This document shows positions 47,136 to 58,500 of a stretch of DNA of 64,000 nucleotides, piece after piece (the first letter of the stretch is position 1; the number at the start of each line of letters is the position of its first letter). A program made the position numbers and the translations under genes. The notes under the pieces are model-generated. The model ran no database searches. It was not told the DNA's origin and was given only the letters and a program-made list of their open reading frames with translations. The stretch comes from Zhongshania aliphaticivorans (lineage in GTDB: Bacteria > Pseudomonadota > Gammaproteobacteria > Pseudomonadales > Spongiibacteraceae): positions 108,027-172,026 of the forward strand of contig NZ_CACSIJ010000001.1 of the NCBI RefSeq assembly GCF_902705855.1, written 5' to 3'.

Positions 47136-47870
47136 ATCCTCAACATAAGCGCGGGGGTAAAGATATGGCACGCGCTTATTGAAAGATTGCATCAATAAAG
47201 TGCCCCTCCTACCCTCAGTGACGCAAACATTCGAATAAATCCTTAACACAACCCCCCATTCAATACAGCCATCGCTAGAACGCAGCTCAGGAAAGCCATT
47301 AACCACATGAATTCTGGCCCAAATTGTGCTTGTTCGTGCAATAGCAGCGCAATACTTTGCCATCACGCAAAGCTTATACCGCACAGAATTATCACATTGC
47401 CGATCCAATAACAGCCGAAGACACTAGCACTACGATCGGGATACATTACAAAAAGAGGCTCACATCTTGCCAAACATGCCACAACTCCCATGCCATACAT
47501 CCGGCGACATAAACGTCGTTATGATAATGGCGAAGACCAAAGCTCCCGATGGTGGCGCAACGAAAGCATGGAGTAGACTAAACAAAGGCACCACCTGGGC
47601 TGGTAACGTCGTGAAATCTCCATTGCGAACGAATATACCTACGAACAAATCAGGGCCATTGCCAAACCTAAACTATCCCAAACTCAATCAGATAGAATTC
47701 ATAGGACATCACTCAAATAACCAGCGGCATTCCGCTACGGATCTGAGCTTCCCGCACCAAAAACAAGCAATGAGCACCGTAACAAGCAAGAGACGCCTGC
47801 ACGAATTACGAGCTAAAGGAACAAACCACTCAGAAGAATTACCGCTTAAGAAATCAACTGGAGTTTAGCG
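47136..47870. other. Long gap before nasS, no supported gene
   Basis: About 735 bases. An open frame at 47467-47868 ends two bases before nasS, but it has no ribosome-binding site and low-complexity random-looking composition; a second frame on the minus strand at 47130-47408 looks equally random. It may hold the nasS promoter or a degraded gene. No sigma54 promoter with correct spacing was found. Confidence 0.5.
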
Positions 47871-49169
47871 ATGGCTGTTATCAATAATAAAAACGGACTG
47901 CGAATAGAAAAAGCAGATATTACCCTTGGCTTTATCCCACTAACAGATTGCGCGCCACTGGTTATCGCCCAAGAAAAAGGCTATTTCCGGAACGAGGGCT
48001 TAAATGTCACACTCTCTAGAGAGGCCTCATGGGCAGGCATACGTGACAAAGTGGGGCTCGGCATACTCGATGGCGCACAAATGCTAGCCTCAATTCCAGT
48101 TGCCTCTCGCCTAGGTATCGGTGGCCCAAAAATCGATATGATCAGTGCCATGGTGCTGGATTTAAACGGCAATGCTATTACGGTAAACAACGACCTTTAT
48201 GAGCATCTCTACGCGATAGACCCCCGCAGCGAATTCAGCCCATTGATTGCTGCGCAGGCCCTGCAATGCGTTATAGAAGAAAATAAACGCAGCAAGCGAC
48301 CAAAGTTACGTTTTGGCGTGGTATACCCCTGCTCAACCCAAAGCTACGAATTACGTTACTGGCTTGCAAGCGCCGGCATCGACCCCGACCGCGATATCGA
48401 AATTGTTGTTATCCCACCACCAAAAATGGTTACCGCCATGACCGACGGCGACATCCACGGTTTTTGCGTTGGGGAGCCTTGGAACACCCTCGCGGTGCAG
48501 CAACAGCTAGGCCATGTTGTCGCCACCAAATACCAGCTTTGGAATAACAGCCCAGAAAAAGTGTTTGCCGTAAGCGAAAGTTGGAGCAACGAAAATCCAG
48601 TAACTCACCAGGCTATTTTAAGAGCATTAATCAAGGCCTGCATTTGGTTAGACAGAAAAGAAAACCGTAAAACCGCCGCAAAAATGATCAGCCAAGCACC
48701 GTACATCGCCCTTCCCGAAGAAACCGTCGCCCTGTCGCTACAGGGACTGTCTCTCAAACACCACGGTCAACCTCCAGAAAAAGTTGACGACTTCCACGTC
48801 TTTCACCGCTACTCCGCCAACTTTCCTTGGCTCAATCATGCAGAGTGGTTTATTTCGCAAATGTACCGTTGGGGCCAACTTACCACGCCCATTAACATCG
48901 AAGAGACCGTTGCCGCCGTATATAAACCTGCACTTTTTCGTATCGCCGCTGCCGCGATCGGACTTGAAAGCCCAAGCATAGACCGAAAAACCGAAGGTAA
49001 TTTGCACGAGAAAAATATGTTAATGAAGTCGCAACACATAGGCCCCAATCAATTCTTAGACGGGCAAGTTATTAGCGTCGGCGGCATCATTAAATACTTG
49101 GAACAACAGAGCCTATCCAAGGCAGATATTCCGGCGCTGCGACTTATCAATATTCAAAAAGAGGCATAA
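47871..49169 (+). CDS. nasS: Nitrate-sensing regulator NasS (NrtA/CmpA-like)
   Basis: A 432-residue protein of the nitrate/bicarbonate-binding family (NrtA, CmpA, NasS), with ADITLGFIPLTDCAPLVIAQEKGYF near the start. No signal peptide or lipobox precedes it, so it should stay in the cytoplasm, as known for NasS. In the NasS-NasT system NasS holds the RNA-binding antiterminator NasT until nitrate or nitrite binds. The following gene is NasT-like, which supports the call. GGAG lies 7 bases before the ATG. Confidence 0.87.
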   Translation: MAVINNKNGLRIEKADITLGFIPLTDCAPLVIAQEKGYFRNEGLNVTLSREASWAGIRDKVGLGILDGAQMLASIPVASRLGIGGPKIDMISAMVLDLNGNAITVNNDLYEHLYAIDPRSEFSPLIAAQALQCVIEENKRSKRPKLRFGVVYPCSTQSYELRYWLASAGIDPDRDIEIVVIPPPKMVTAMTDGDIHGFCVGEPWNTLAVQQQLGHVVATKYQLWNNSPEKVFAVSESWSNENPVTHQAILRALIKACIWLDRKENRKTAAKMISQAPYIALPEETVALSLQGLSLKHHGQPPEKVDDFHVFHRYSANFPWLNHAEWFISQMYRWGQLTTPINIEETVAAVYKPALFRIAAAAIGLESPSIDRKTEGNLHEKNMLMKSQHIGPNQFLDGQVISVGGIIKYLEQQSLSKADIPALRLINIQKEA

Positions 49170-49177
49170 TCATTCAC

Positions 49178-49747
49178 ATGAAAGTATTGCTGATAGATAT
49201 CGACGATACCCGCGCCACTAAACTTGAGCCTATTTTGGTATGGACCGGCATCGAGCTAATTAAGCTCAACAATCACAACACTGATCTCTACCAGCTTGTC
49301 GGGGAAATGCACCCTGAAATAATATTAATTGACACCAACTCTCCCAACCGCGACACCTTAGAACATTTGGCACAGCTCAACAAAACGAGCCCACGCACGA
49401 TTATAAAGTTGGGCAATAGTCGCTCAGAAAGTATCAATAGACTTGCCGCCGACGCAGGAATTAGCATTTACGCCATCGACAACATTCCGGCAAAATTGCT
49501 GCAGTCGCTGATTGATATCACCTTGAGTTATTTCTACAGCATTGAGCACTTACGTTCAGAAATTCAATCTCTAAAGCCAGAAATAGACGCGCGTCAAATT
49601 TTAAATAATGCCAAGAAATTTATTACCGAAACCTACGGACTTACAGAAGAGCAAGCCACCGATTTACTAAGCAAAAATGCTAATAGACAAGGCCGCACCA
49701 TCACCGATGTTGCTCGCCAACTAGTAGACACAGGATCATTTATATAA
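49178..49747 (+). CDS. nasT: ANTAR-domain antiterminator NasT
   Basis: A 189-residue response-regulator-like protein. The receiver-like N-terminal domain (about 1-120) has IDIDD and IILIDTNSPNRDTLEHL. The C-terminal ANTAR domain (about 130-185; ARQILNNAKKFITETYGLTEEQATDLLSKNA) binds paired hairpins in leader RNA to prevent termination of nitrate assimilation operons. It lies 8 bases after nasS. No nitrate or nitrite reductase genes are nearby, so its targets are elsewhere. Confidence 0.88.
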   Translation: MKVLLIDIDDTRATKLEPILVWTGIELIKLNNHNTDLYQLVGEMHPEIILIDTNSPNRDTLEHLAQLNKTSPRTIIKLGNSRSESINRLAADAGISIYAIDNIPAKLLQSLIDITLSYFYSIEHLRSEIQSLKPEIDARQILNNAKKFITETYGLTEEQATDLLSKNANRQGRTITDVARQLVDTGSFI

Positions 49748-49764
49748 AAAATACGTGGCCGTAA

Positions 49765-50373
49765 TTAGGCTGCTAATGGCCCGCTATGAAAACGAAATAT
49801 CTCGTCTTCTGTTTCAATTAAAAGTTGCTCTTTACGCTTAAATAAATCAATTCTCGGCTGAATATCTTCCGTCGCATAACGCTCAGCCAGCGTTAGGTAA
49901 TCTTTAAAATGGCGAGATTCAGATTTCAATAACGAGTTATAAAAGGCGCCCAATTCCGCATCAAGCATGGGAGCAATACGAGAAAACCGCTCACAGGAAC
50001 GCGCTTCAATTAGAGCGCCGATAATCAGAATATCAATCAGCTTATGCGGTTCACTGGTGCGCGCCTCAGCGCGCAAACCATTGGCATAACGCGCCGACGA
50101 TAAATGCCGATACGCAATCCCGCGTTTTTTCATAATCGCCATCACCTGCTCAAAATGGCGCAGCTCTTCACGAGCAAGCTTTGACATGCGATTTAATAAA
50201 TCAGGCTTATCAACGTAGCGAAACATTAAATTCAACGCTGTCCCTGCTGCTTTTTTCTCGCAATTAGCGTGGTCTATTAGCATTTCTTCTGGGTGGTCCA
50301 AAGCCGCATCGACCCATCCTTGAGGGGTTTCACAAGGTAGAAACGCTAAAATCTCACTAATATCGACTGACAT
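49765..50373 (-). CDS. miaE: tRNA-(ms2io6A)-hydroxylase MiaE
   Basis: A protein of about 202 residues of the ferritin-like di-iron fold. It hydroxylates the isopentenyl side chain of ms2i6A37 in tRNA, with O2. Helices carrying Glu/His ligands are seen (MLIDHANCEKKAAG, LAREELRHFEQV, EARSCERFSRI, SESRHFKDYL). The frame opens at 50415, but the ATG at 50373 gives the family-standard N terminus. It is convergent with nasT. Confidence 0.9.
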   Translation of the reverse strand: MSVDISEILAFLPCETPQGWVDAALDHPEEMLIDHANCEKKAAGTALNLMFRYVDKPDLLNRMSKLAREELRHFEQVMAIMKKRGIAYRHLSSARYANGLRAEARTSEPHKLIDILIIGALIEARSCERFSRIAPMLDAELGAFYNSLLKSESRHFKDYLTLAERYATEDIQPRIDLFKRKEQLLIETEDEIFRFHSGPLAA

Positions 50374-50474
50374 GAACTTGCACCCAGATAATAAAAACCG
50401 GCGGCAGTATAGCAAACTCTAGCAATCTATCTGAGCTGTAGCGCTAAGATTAGGGGGAATCTAACAGTCACGCA

Positions 50475-50963
50475 TCACTTATCAGAGTGGATATACATAC
50501 CAATATAACGTTGATAGTGCGCTTCAGAGAGCAGATAAAACTCCCGGTCAATCATGTCTCGCAACTGTAACAAGGGAGTAGTTCGATACGCCGCATCGAC
50601 AACAAACCCGAACTGAACAGTCTCTGAAATTTGACCTGCACCAGCACGAAGCAACTGAAACAACCAAATAAAAGGACTTTTATGGGCAGGATAGCGAACC
50701 CGCTGAGTCTGGCACTGCCACTGCAATACCGCCGCATCGCAAATGCTCAGTTTATGCGACATAACCTGAATCAAAAACCCGTCCAAACGCTCATCAATAA
50801 TCTGTTTTTGCTTATCGGTATAACTATTCCAGTCAATCACCTCGTGACTGTAACGCTTGCAACCTCGACACACATCGTCGCCCAGCGCTGTAGAACAGAC
50901 GCCAATACAGGGGGTAACCACTCTGGGGATCACAACAGACAAACCACACTCCACAGCACACAT
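50475..50963 (-). CDS. DUF1289 protein with C-terminal extension
   Basis: A 162-residue protein. The DUF1289 part (about 16-65) has TPCIGVCSTALGDDVCRGCKR, four cysteines likely binding a metal or Fe-S cluster, then WNSYTDKQKQ. Most members are 60-90 residues; here about 95 extra residues of unknown fold follow. The role is unknown. It lies 100 bases upstream of miaE on the same strand and is divergent from acnB. Confidence 0.8.
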   Translation of the reverse strand: MCAVECGLSVVIPRVVTPCIGVCSTALGDDVCRGCKRYSHEVIDWNSYTDKQKQIIDERLDGFLIQVMSHKLSICDAAVLQWQCQTQRVRYPAHKSPFIWLFQLLRAGAGQISETVQFGFVVDAAYRTTPLLQLRDMIDREFYLLSEAHYQRYIGMYIHSDK

Positions 50964-51060
50964 AAAATCGAGGAATCAAGAGTAATCTACCCCAACTGAC
51001 ACTGGCAAGTGCAGTAATTCACTTAACCTATGTAGGGTTTTTCAGTATACTTGCAGCCCC

Positions 51061-51090
51061 CTATTTCGCATCGATGATGGGCATCGATAG
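51061..51090 (+). other. Hairpin in the acnB leader
   Basis: CTAT...ATAG and ATCGATG-ATGGG-CATCGAT form a stem-loop 60 bases before the acnB start, with no U-tract. It may stabilise the mRNA or bind a regulator, but evidence is only the complementarity. Confidence 0.35.
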
Positions 51091-51149
51091 CCCCGGCCCC
51101 GGCGATCCCGGCGGATGCGGGTACCGAAACTGAAAAGAGGAGTTACACT

Positions 51150-53777
51150 GTGCTTGAAGCATATCGGAAACACGTCGACGAACGCGCCGCGCAAGGCATT
51201 GTTCCCCAGCCACTCAACGCTGAACAAGTCGCGGGCCTAATCGAGTTGCTCAAAAATCCGCCTGCAGGCGAAGAAGCAACCCTTGTTGACCTGATCTCCA
51301 ACCGTGTACCACCAGGTGTTGACGAAGCGGCTTACGTTAAAGCCGGCTTTCTGTCTGCCATCGTAAAAGGTGAAGCCAACAGCCCTCTTCTGAGCAAAGA
51401 AGAAGCAGTTAAACTGCTGGGCAATATGCACGGCGGCTACAATATTGTGACTCTGGTTGACCTCCTCGACCACGCAGATCTTGCCAAACTCGCCGCAGAA
51501 GAGCTTAAGCACACCCTGCTGATGTTTGATGCCTTCCACGACGTAGAAGAAAAATCTAAAGCCGGTAATGCACTGGCTAAAGAAGTGATTCAAAGCTGGG
51601 CAGACGCAGAGTGGTTCACCAACCGCCCTGAAGTTGCCGAAAGCATTGTTAACACCGTATTTAAAGTCACCGGCGAAACCAATACCGATGACCTGTCACC
51701 TGCACCAGACGCATGGTCGCGCCCAGACATCCCACTGCACGCACTGGCAATGTTCAAAATGGAACGCGATGGCATTAAGCCCGACGTCCAAGGCAGTGTT
51801 GGCCCACTTAAATTGATCGACACCCTGAAAGAAAAAGGCCACCCCATTGCCTTCGTTGGCGATGTTGTTGGTACAGGCTCTTCACGTAAATCAGCAACCA
51901 ACTCGGTACTGTGGTTCTTTGGCGACGATATGCCTGGCGTGCCTAATAAGCGCTCTGGCGGCATTTGTATCGGCAGCAAAGTAGCACCCATCTTCTACAA
52001 CACCATGGAAGATGCTGGCGCACTGGTATTTGAAGCCCCCGTTGACGACCTAAGCATGGGCGACGTGATTGAAATCCGCCCCTACGACGGCATCATCAAA
52101 AATGTTGAAACTGGCGCTACCCTGAGCACCTTCGAACTGAAGTCACCGGTATTGCTTGACGAAGTACGCGCTGGCGGCCGCATTAACCTGATCATTGGTC
52201 GTGGCCTTACTTCTAAAGCCCGCGAATCACTGGGCCTGCCCACCTCTACCCTATTCCGCCTGCCCGAGCAGCCCGCCGACACTGGCAAAGGCTACACCTT
52301 GGCGCAAAAAATGGTTGGTCGCGCCTGTGGTCTACCCGAGGGTACTGGTATTCGTCCCGGCACTTACTGTGAACCCAAAATGACCACCGTTGGTTCACAG
52401 GACACCACCGGCCCGATGACCCGCGACGAGCTGAAAGATTTGGCCTGCCTCGGTTTCTCTGCCGACCTGACCATGCAGTCCTTCTGTCACACTGCGGCTT
52501 ACCCCAAGCCAATCGACATCGACACCCAGCACAATCTGCCAGACTTCATCATGACCCGTGGCGGTGTTTCACTGCGTCCCGGCGACGGTATCATCCACAG
52601 CTGGTTGAACCGCATGTTGTTGCCTGACACTGTCGGCACTGGTGGTGACTCCCACACCCGCTTCCCGATGGGTATCTCTTTCCCAGCGGGTTCTGGTCTG
52701 GTTGCCTTCGCAGCTGCCACCGGCGTTATGCCACTGGATATGCCCGAATCAGTATTGGTTCGCTTTAAAGGCAAAATGCAGCCTGGCATTACCCTGCGCG
52801 ACTTGGTTCACGCCATTCCTTACCAAGCCATTAAAGAAGGTCACCTGACCGTTGAGAAAAAAGGCAAGAAGAACATCTTCTCTGGCCGTATTCTTGAAAT
52901 CGAAGGCTTGGCTGGTCTGACTGTTGAGCAGGCATTTGAATTGTCTGACGCCTCAGCAGAGCGTTCAGCCGCTGGCTGTACCATCAAGCAAGGCATTCCA
53001 GAAATCTCTGAATACCTGCGCTCTAACATCACCCTGCTACGCTGGATGGTAAGCGAAGGCTATGGCGACCCACGCACCCTAGAGCGCCGCGCCGCCAATA
53101 TGGAAGCATGGCTGGCTAACCCAAGCCTGCTTGAAGGCGACGCCGATGCCGAGTACGCCGCGGTTATCGAAATTGACCTAGACCAACTGAAAGAGCCTGT
53201 TGTTTGCTGCCCTAACGATCCAGACGATGCTAAGTTGTTGTCTGAAGTTGCTGGCGACAAAGTAGACGAAGTCTTCATTGGTAGCTGCATGACCAACATC
53301 GGTCACTTCCGCGCCGCTGGTAAGCTGCTAGACGCCAACAAAGGCACGCTGAATACCCGTCTGTGGATCTCGCCACCGACTAAAATGGATCAGCACACCC
53401 TGATGGAAGAAGGCTACTACAACATCTTCGGCGCTTCTGGTGCACGCACCGAAATGCCAGGCTGTTCACTGTGCATGGGTAACCAAGCACGTGTTGCCGA
53501 TGGCGCTACTGTGCTGTCTACCTCAACCCGTAACTTCCCTAACCGTCTTGGCAATGGCGCCAATGTCTACCTGACCTCTGCTGAACTAGCATCGGTTGGC
53601 GCGATCTTGGGCCGCCTGCCTACGCCGGCTGAATATATGGAATACTGCAAAGATCTGGATGCCATGTCTGGCGAGATTTATCGCTACATGAACTTCGACC
53701 AGATCGCGTCTTTCCAGAAAGGTGCGGAAGAAGGTAAGCGTATAGCGTCAGTAGAAATTACTGAAGTAAGCATGTGA
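51150..53777 (+). CDS. acnB: Bifunctional aconitate hydratase 2 / 2-methylisocitrate dehydratase AcnB
   Basis: An 875-residue aconitase B that interconverts citrate and isocitrate in the TCA cycle. The B-type domain order is present: HEAT-like N-terminal domain, swivelling domain, then catalytic domains. The [4Fe-4S] ligands are Cys713, Cys772 and Cys775 (SCMTN and GCSLCMGN), matching E. coli positions shifted by 3. The start is a GTG at 51150 with an AGAGGAG site 7 bases upstream. E. coli AcnB is 865 residues. Confidence 0.97.
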   Translation: MLEAYRKHVDERAAQGIVPQPLNAEQVAGLIELLKNPPAGEEATLVDLISNRVPPGVDEAAYVKAGFLSAIVKGEANSPLLSKEEAVKLLGNMHGGYNIVTLVDLLDHADLAKLAAEELKHTLLMFDAFHDVEEKSKAGNALAKEVIQSWADAEWFTNRPEVAESIVNTVFKVTGETNTDDLSPAPDAWSRPDIPLHALAMFKMERDGIKPDVQGSVGPLKLIDTLKEKGHPIAFVGDVVGTGSSRKSATNSVLWFFGDDMPGVPNKRSGGICIGSKVAPIFYNTMEDAGALVFEAPVDDLSMGDVIEIRPYDGIIKNVETGATLSTFELKSPVLLDEVRAGGRINLIIGRGLTSKARESLGLPTSTLFRLPEQPADTGKGYTLAQKMVGRACGLPEGTGIRPGTYCEPKMTTVGSQDTTGPMTRDELKDLACLGFSADLTMQSFCHTAAYPKPIDIDTQHNLPDFIMTRGGVSLRPGDGIIHSWLNRMLLPDTVGTGGDSHTRFPMGISFPAGSGLVAFAAATGVMPLDMPESVLVRFKGKMQPGITLRDLVHAIPYQAIKEGHLTVEKKGKKNIFSGRILEIEGLAGLTVEQAFELSDASAERSAAGCTIKQGIPEISEYLRSNITLLRWMVSEGYGDPRTLERRAANMEAWLANPSLLEGDADAEYAAVIEIDLDQLKEPVVCCPNDPDDAKLLSEVAGDKVDEVFIGSCMTNIGHFRAAGKLLDANKGTLNTRLWISPPTKMDQHTLMEEGYYNIFGASGARTEMPGCSLCMGNQARVADGATVLSTSTRNFPNRLGNGANVYLTSAELASVGAILGRLPTPAEYMEYCKDLDAMSGEIYRYMNFDQIASFQKGAEEGKRIASVEITEVSM

Positions 53778-53810
53778 AAACGATGTAAGCCTTAGACTTA
53801 CCTTGTTGCG

Positions 53811-53836
53811 AAAGCCGCCTTCGGGCGGCTTTTTTA
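53811..53836 (+). terminator. Rho-independent terminator after acnB
   Basis: AAAGCCGCC-TTCG-GGCGGCTTT forms a 9-bp stem with a stable TTCG tetraloop and a T run, 34 bases past the acnB stop. Confidence 0.93.
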
Positions 53837-53909
53837 TGTCTGAGACTATGTACTAATTTGAATTTCTTTGTCGATAGCGAAACAGAGAGGGGTAACCGAA
53901 ACAGTAAAT

Positions 53910-54863
53910 TTAAACACTAGCCCCACGGGGTGCCACTGGCGCCATCAAAGTCTCACCCAGATAACCTTCAACTTTGCCAAAAACTTTAGACTCACCACTA
54001 TTCCAATCAGCAACAAAGCCACTAATTTCTTCTTTGCTGCGGCCAAGAAAATTCCACCACATCAAAACATCTTCTTCAAAAGGCGTACCACCAATCAATA
54101 AAAATCGACTACCTTTATTCGCTTTAATTTCAATATTTTCGCGGCCGCAAGAAAGATACAACAGCTCAGTAGTATCCAAATTTTCGCCAGCAACACTAAT
54201 ATCACCGTTCAAAACTAAAACACCGTATTCAAAATTAGGGTTAAGTTTTAAAACGGCCAACTGGCTATCTAGGGCAAAAACATCTGCCGCCATAAGTGGC
54301 GAATAAAATTTTGCCGGTGCAGTAAGCCCAAACGCATCACCCGCGATAACAGTAATATCTAACCCTGAAATTTCAGTCTTTGGCAATTCAGGGAAATGTT
54401 CAAAGGCAGGCTCTATAAACCGGTATTGCTCCGGAAGCGCAATCCATAATTGGGCGCCATGAAATTCTGCAGGACTATTTGCGGGGGTTTCTTCTGAATG
54501 ACTAATCCCCTTTCCTGCCGTCATTAAGTTGACCTGGCCCGGCTGAATCAATTGGGTATAGCCTAGCGAATCACGGTGCAACAATTCACCTTCGATCATC
54601 CACGTGAATGTTTGCAAACCGGTATGGGGATGTGGGCCAACTTGAACACCATCACTCCCGCTAATATCTGCAGGGCCAACATGGTCGAGGAAGGTCCAGG
54701 CCCCAATCATGCGAAGCTGCTTAGTCGGCAAAAAACGCTCAATGGTCATGCCAGTGCCAAGCGTCTTCTGACTTCCACTCAATCGCCGACTAAGTGGCCG
54801 CTCTACCCGAATGGGGCAGGTGCTGGAATTAGATGCTTCAATGGTTTTATCTGACACACTCAT
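53910..54863 (-). CDS. Pirin family protein
   Basis: A cupin-fold protein of about 317 residues. The pirin metal-binding segments HPHTGLQTFTWMIEGE and the later HSEE are present, as is the C-terminal pirin domain (about 190-300). Bacterial pirins act as quercetin dioxygenases or as regulators of metabolic enzymes; the role here is unknown. The frame opens with GTG at 54869, but ATG 54863 has a GAGG site 6 bases upstream. Confidence 0.9.
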   Translation of the reverse strand: MSVSDKTIEASNSSTCPIRVERPLSRRLSGSQKTLGTGMTIERFLPTKQLRMIGAWTFLDHVGPADISGSDGVQVGPHPHTGLQTFTWMIEGELLHRDSLGYTQLIQPGQVNLMTAGKGISHSEETPANSPAEFHGAQLWIALPEQYRFIEPAFEHFPELPKTEISGLDITVIAGDAFGLTAPAKFYSPLMAADVFALDSQLAVLKLNPNFEYGVLVLNGDISVAGENLDTTELLYLSCGRENIEIKANKGSRFLLIGGTPFEEDVLMWWNFLGRSKEEISGFVADWNSGESKVFGKVEGYLGETLMAPVAPRGASV

Positions 54864-54953
54864 ACTCACCTCATCCTTTACCTTGCATGGACTTGTCGTA
54901 AATATTCGACCTTTAGCGATTAGCCGGTATTAGTACACCTGACAATCTCTCGA

Positions 54954-55310
54954 CTAAAACGCCTTCGGCGCGTACCCAGTCACCTCAGTAATTCCCATTT
55001 CCTTACCCAAGGCAGTCAAAGGGTGAACCACAACCAAGCCGCGTACCGACTTTTTAAATTTGCCCATATCTGCTTGTTCAACTTTGCTTAAAGCACGATT
55101 AAATGCCAAAGCCTTTAACTCCTCACTTTGTGCGGAATTCTTACGGGTTTGCATGCCCTTAATACTGGCAATCTTTTTGTTCACTACGCCTAACTCACGC
55201 TTAAATTGGAGAATCAAACCTTGATTATCGCGAGCCTTCGCGTCATCTAGCTTGCGTCGCAAAAGATCTAATTTATTATTCAACTGCTGAATGTCTTTGT
55301 TTAAATTCAT
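54954..55310 (-). CDS. yibL: YibL-family ribosome-associated protein
   Basis: A basic helical protein of about 118 residues. The C-terminal part (FNRALSKVEQADMGKFKKSV, then VVVHPLTALGKEMG) matches E. coli YibL (DUF2810), which co-purifies with ribosomes. The N-terminal half is a Lys/Gln-rich coiled coil. The frame opens at 55442, but the ATG at 55310 fits the family; the earlier residues are hydrophobic and unrelated. Confidence 0.85.
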   Translation of the reverse strand: MNLNKDIQQLNNKLDLLRRKLDDAKARDNQGLILQFKRELGVVNKKIASIKGMQTRKNSAQSEELKALAFNRALSKVEQADMGKFKKSVRGLVVVHPLTALGKEMGITEVTGYAPKAF

Positions 55311-55503
55311 AACTGCTCTCTTCTCATATTCGGCGCGGCTATTCGGCACACATAAATCATGGCAGCAGTATAACAATAAGTAATGAATATAAAGCGATAA
55401 AGCACTCTCTGTGTTTAACCACGTGTCACGCAAGAGCGCCAAGTTAAATGCATTTATGCCTAAGGAGAGCGCTGCCAGAGCCTAGCCAGCGCTTTATGAG
55501 GGC

Positions 55504-58500
55504 TCAATTGCTAGCTGCAGGCCTTTGCGGCAAGTATTTGAGTACATGCGGCTTTCTCAGCACCAAAAAAGCAGCGGGAACAAAGAACAAAGACAAAATT
55601 GTGGTTAATACCGTCCCCCCCGCCAGTACCACTGCAAATGGTGGCCAAAATCCGCCGCCGGACAATATCAGCGGAATTAAGCCGGCAACCGTGGTTATGG
55701 TTGTTGAGCTAATATGTTTGGTACATACCGACACAATATTGACGATCTCGGCCTTATCGCCAGTCATCGCCAACGGCGAAGCCTTTAACTCCGTCAAGAT
55801 TACTATCGCAGCGTTTACCGCCAAACCCATTAGGCCCATTAAGCCAATGATTGCGGTGAAGCCAAAGGGATATTGACCAAGCCACAAGCTCAGCATACCC
55901 ATGCCAGCAGACTGGATCGCAACGGCAAACACCAAGGCAGACAAACGAAAGGAATCGAATGCCATAACCACCGTCACAATAAGCAGCACTAAAATAATCC
56001 CTACGCTGCCCATGAGATTACCAACCGCCTGATTTCGGCTTTCGGACTCACCGCCAATCTCAAGGCTATAGCCAACAGGTACCTCAAACCCCTCCTCTGC
56101 GAGTCGCGCCTTGATGCGATCCAACACTTCGGCGGGAAGAACATCATCCCGGATAAAGATCTCGACCATATTGACGCGGCGGCCATCACGGCGAGAAATT
56201 TTTGCCTGTGCGGGAAGCAGCTCCACGCTGGCCAATGCAGATAAAGGCCTAGCTCCCGTGGGTAAAGCCAATGGGAATGACATCAATGTATCGATACTGG
56301 ACGATTTCACCCCTGCGCCCGAAACCCGAACGGGAAGTTGTTGGGTGCCGTCTAGCATACTACTGCTAACGACACCGTCGATACTCGCGGCCAACAAAGA
56401 CGAGATATCTTTTAGCCCAACCTGACTGCGCTGTGCTTCACTTTCATCAATATCGATCCACATTTTAGGCACAACTTGACCAAGAGAATCGCGGACATGA
56501 ACCACGCCATTGGTTTCCTGCGCGATTCTACGCAACTCATCACCCATGGCTTTCAATCGAGGCAAGCTACTGCCGTACAGGCGCAGCTCTACGGGTGCAT
56601 TCGATGGTGGGCCCTGAGCGAGACGCTGAACAATAATTTGGTAATTAGGAAATTTCTCGTCTAACTCCCGCTGCAATACATCAATTAGGCGGTTAGCCTG
56701 ACTAAAATCGACCATCCTCATCATTGTCTGCGCGTAATACGAGGCTCCATCTTTGCTGTCCGTTAAGTTGTAATAGAAGGACAAAGCATTGCGACCAATA
56801 AACCAATGTAAAGACGCAATCTCTGGATGGCTATTGATTACCTCAGTAAGTTGCTCGGTGGCCCGCCGAGTCTGCTCAATACTACTACCTGCCGGCAGAT
56901 ATAATTCGAGGTTGATCATGTCGCGATCTGAGGGAGGAAAAAATTGCTCTGGCAATGTTTGACTGGCAATAAAGCCCAAGACGGGTAACACACATGCTGC
57001 CAACATCATGCGCCGTGGCCGAAGTAAAACCCACGCCAATTGTCGACGAAACCAACCATTCAAACGAGGAGCGGAAATACCACTGGCTTGGTTATTAGCC
57101 AACCATTTACCCGCCACCGGCGCGATAATAAACAGTGAAATCACCCACGAGCCAATTAAAGAAAATATTACCGCGCGCGCTAGAGGCCCAATAAACTCAC
57201 CTGCTGGCCCTGGCATCAGCACCACCGGCATAAATGTTAATATTGTGGTTAATGTCGAGCCAAGCAAGGGCACCCAAAGATGACGCAAGGCCTTGGTTGC
57301 CGCCGCTGACGCCGAAAAACCATCACGCCGATTACGCATTACCGTGTCGGCAACGACAATCGCGTTATCGACCATAATCCCCAAAGCGACGATTAGCCCA
57401 GTCACCGACATTTGATGAATTGGCATATCGGTCATTCGCATACACGCTAACGAGAACAGCATTGTTAACGGCAGTGATACCGCAACAATCACCGCAGAAC
57501 GCCAGCCCAAGGTGAAAAGCAGAATGATAAAAATAAAAGCAAAACCCAGCAAAATATTATTAATTAAATCGCCAAGCCGTACATCGTTATACCCCTCCTG
57601 AACAAAAAGCTCCTTGAGCTTAATCTCGTCAGGCAATGTTTGAATAAAATCTGCGACCTCTGTTTGCAAGACTCTCGTCCACTGGTCTCCCCGCATATCT
57701 GGCAACATACGGGAGCCAATGGCAACCGCACGCTCACCACTCACAATGGCCATATCGTGAGGCGCATCTGGTTCGCCCCGATATACACTGGCGATATCTT
57801 GTAACTGGAGAGAGCCACCTTCTGCCAAGGTTAGCAACGGCGTGCGTCGTATCCGCTCTACTGCATCAAAGCCGCCAATTAACTCAAGGGCGATGCGCTG
57901 TGTGTCATTACTTAATTCGCCAGCTGCAGTTTTTGTATCGCTATTTGCCAGTAAGCCTGCAATCTTAGGCACATCGAGGCCAACTGCAGCCGCTTTTACC
58001 GCATCGACCTTAACCTGAACTTCTTCGCTAGGCGCGCCAACAACTTTAACAATGTCGGTGCCTGCCAAATTCCGTAATCTACTAGCAAGCTCTTCAGAAT
58101 AGCGCCCCATGCGGAGTAGATCTGCTGGCCCGCCACCCTCCCACGTTAAAGCACCAATCCAAGTAAAGGCATAATTTCTGTCAGTATCTAAATACGGCTC
58201 CCCTGCACCAGCAGGAAGCTGCTGCGCAGTTTGTTGAATTTTGTCTCGTAATTCAGCCCATAACTGATCACTAGCGTCCTGCTGCACGGCATCGTCTAAC
58301 TGCACAACGATCACCGACACCCCACCACTAGAGTGCGAAGTAATATGAAGGACTTCTGGCACCGTGCGAAGGGAGTTTTCAAGAGGCTCAGCAATTAGGC
58401 TCTCAACACGCTCCGCACTGGCACCGGGAAACGGGGTCACCAATATTGCATGTCGATTAACGATATGCGGATCTTCAAGTCGAGGTAAACTCGCTACCGC

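Noticed and set aside
47164..47185. TGGCAC-like sequence considered as a sigma54 promoter for nasS
   Set aside because: The -12 element (TTGC) is missing at the right spacing and it lies about 700 bases from nasS.
47130..47408. 92-codon minus-strand open frame after lpxH
   Set aside because: Random-looking composition and no start signal; overlaps the lpxH 3' end.
47467..47868. 133-codon open frame directly before nasS
   Set aside because: No ribosome-binding site, low-complexity sequence, no recognisable domain; likely chance.
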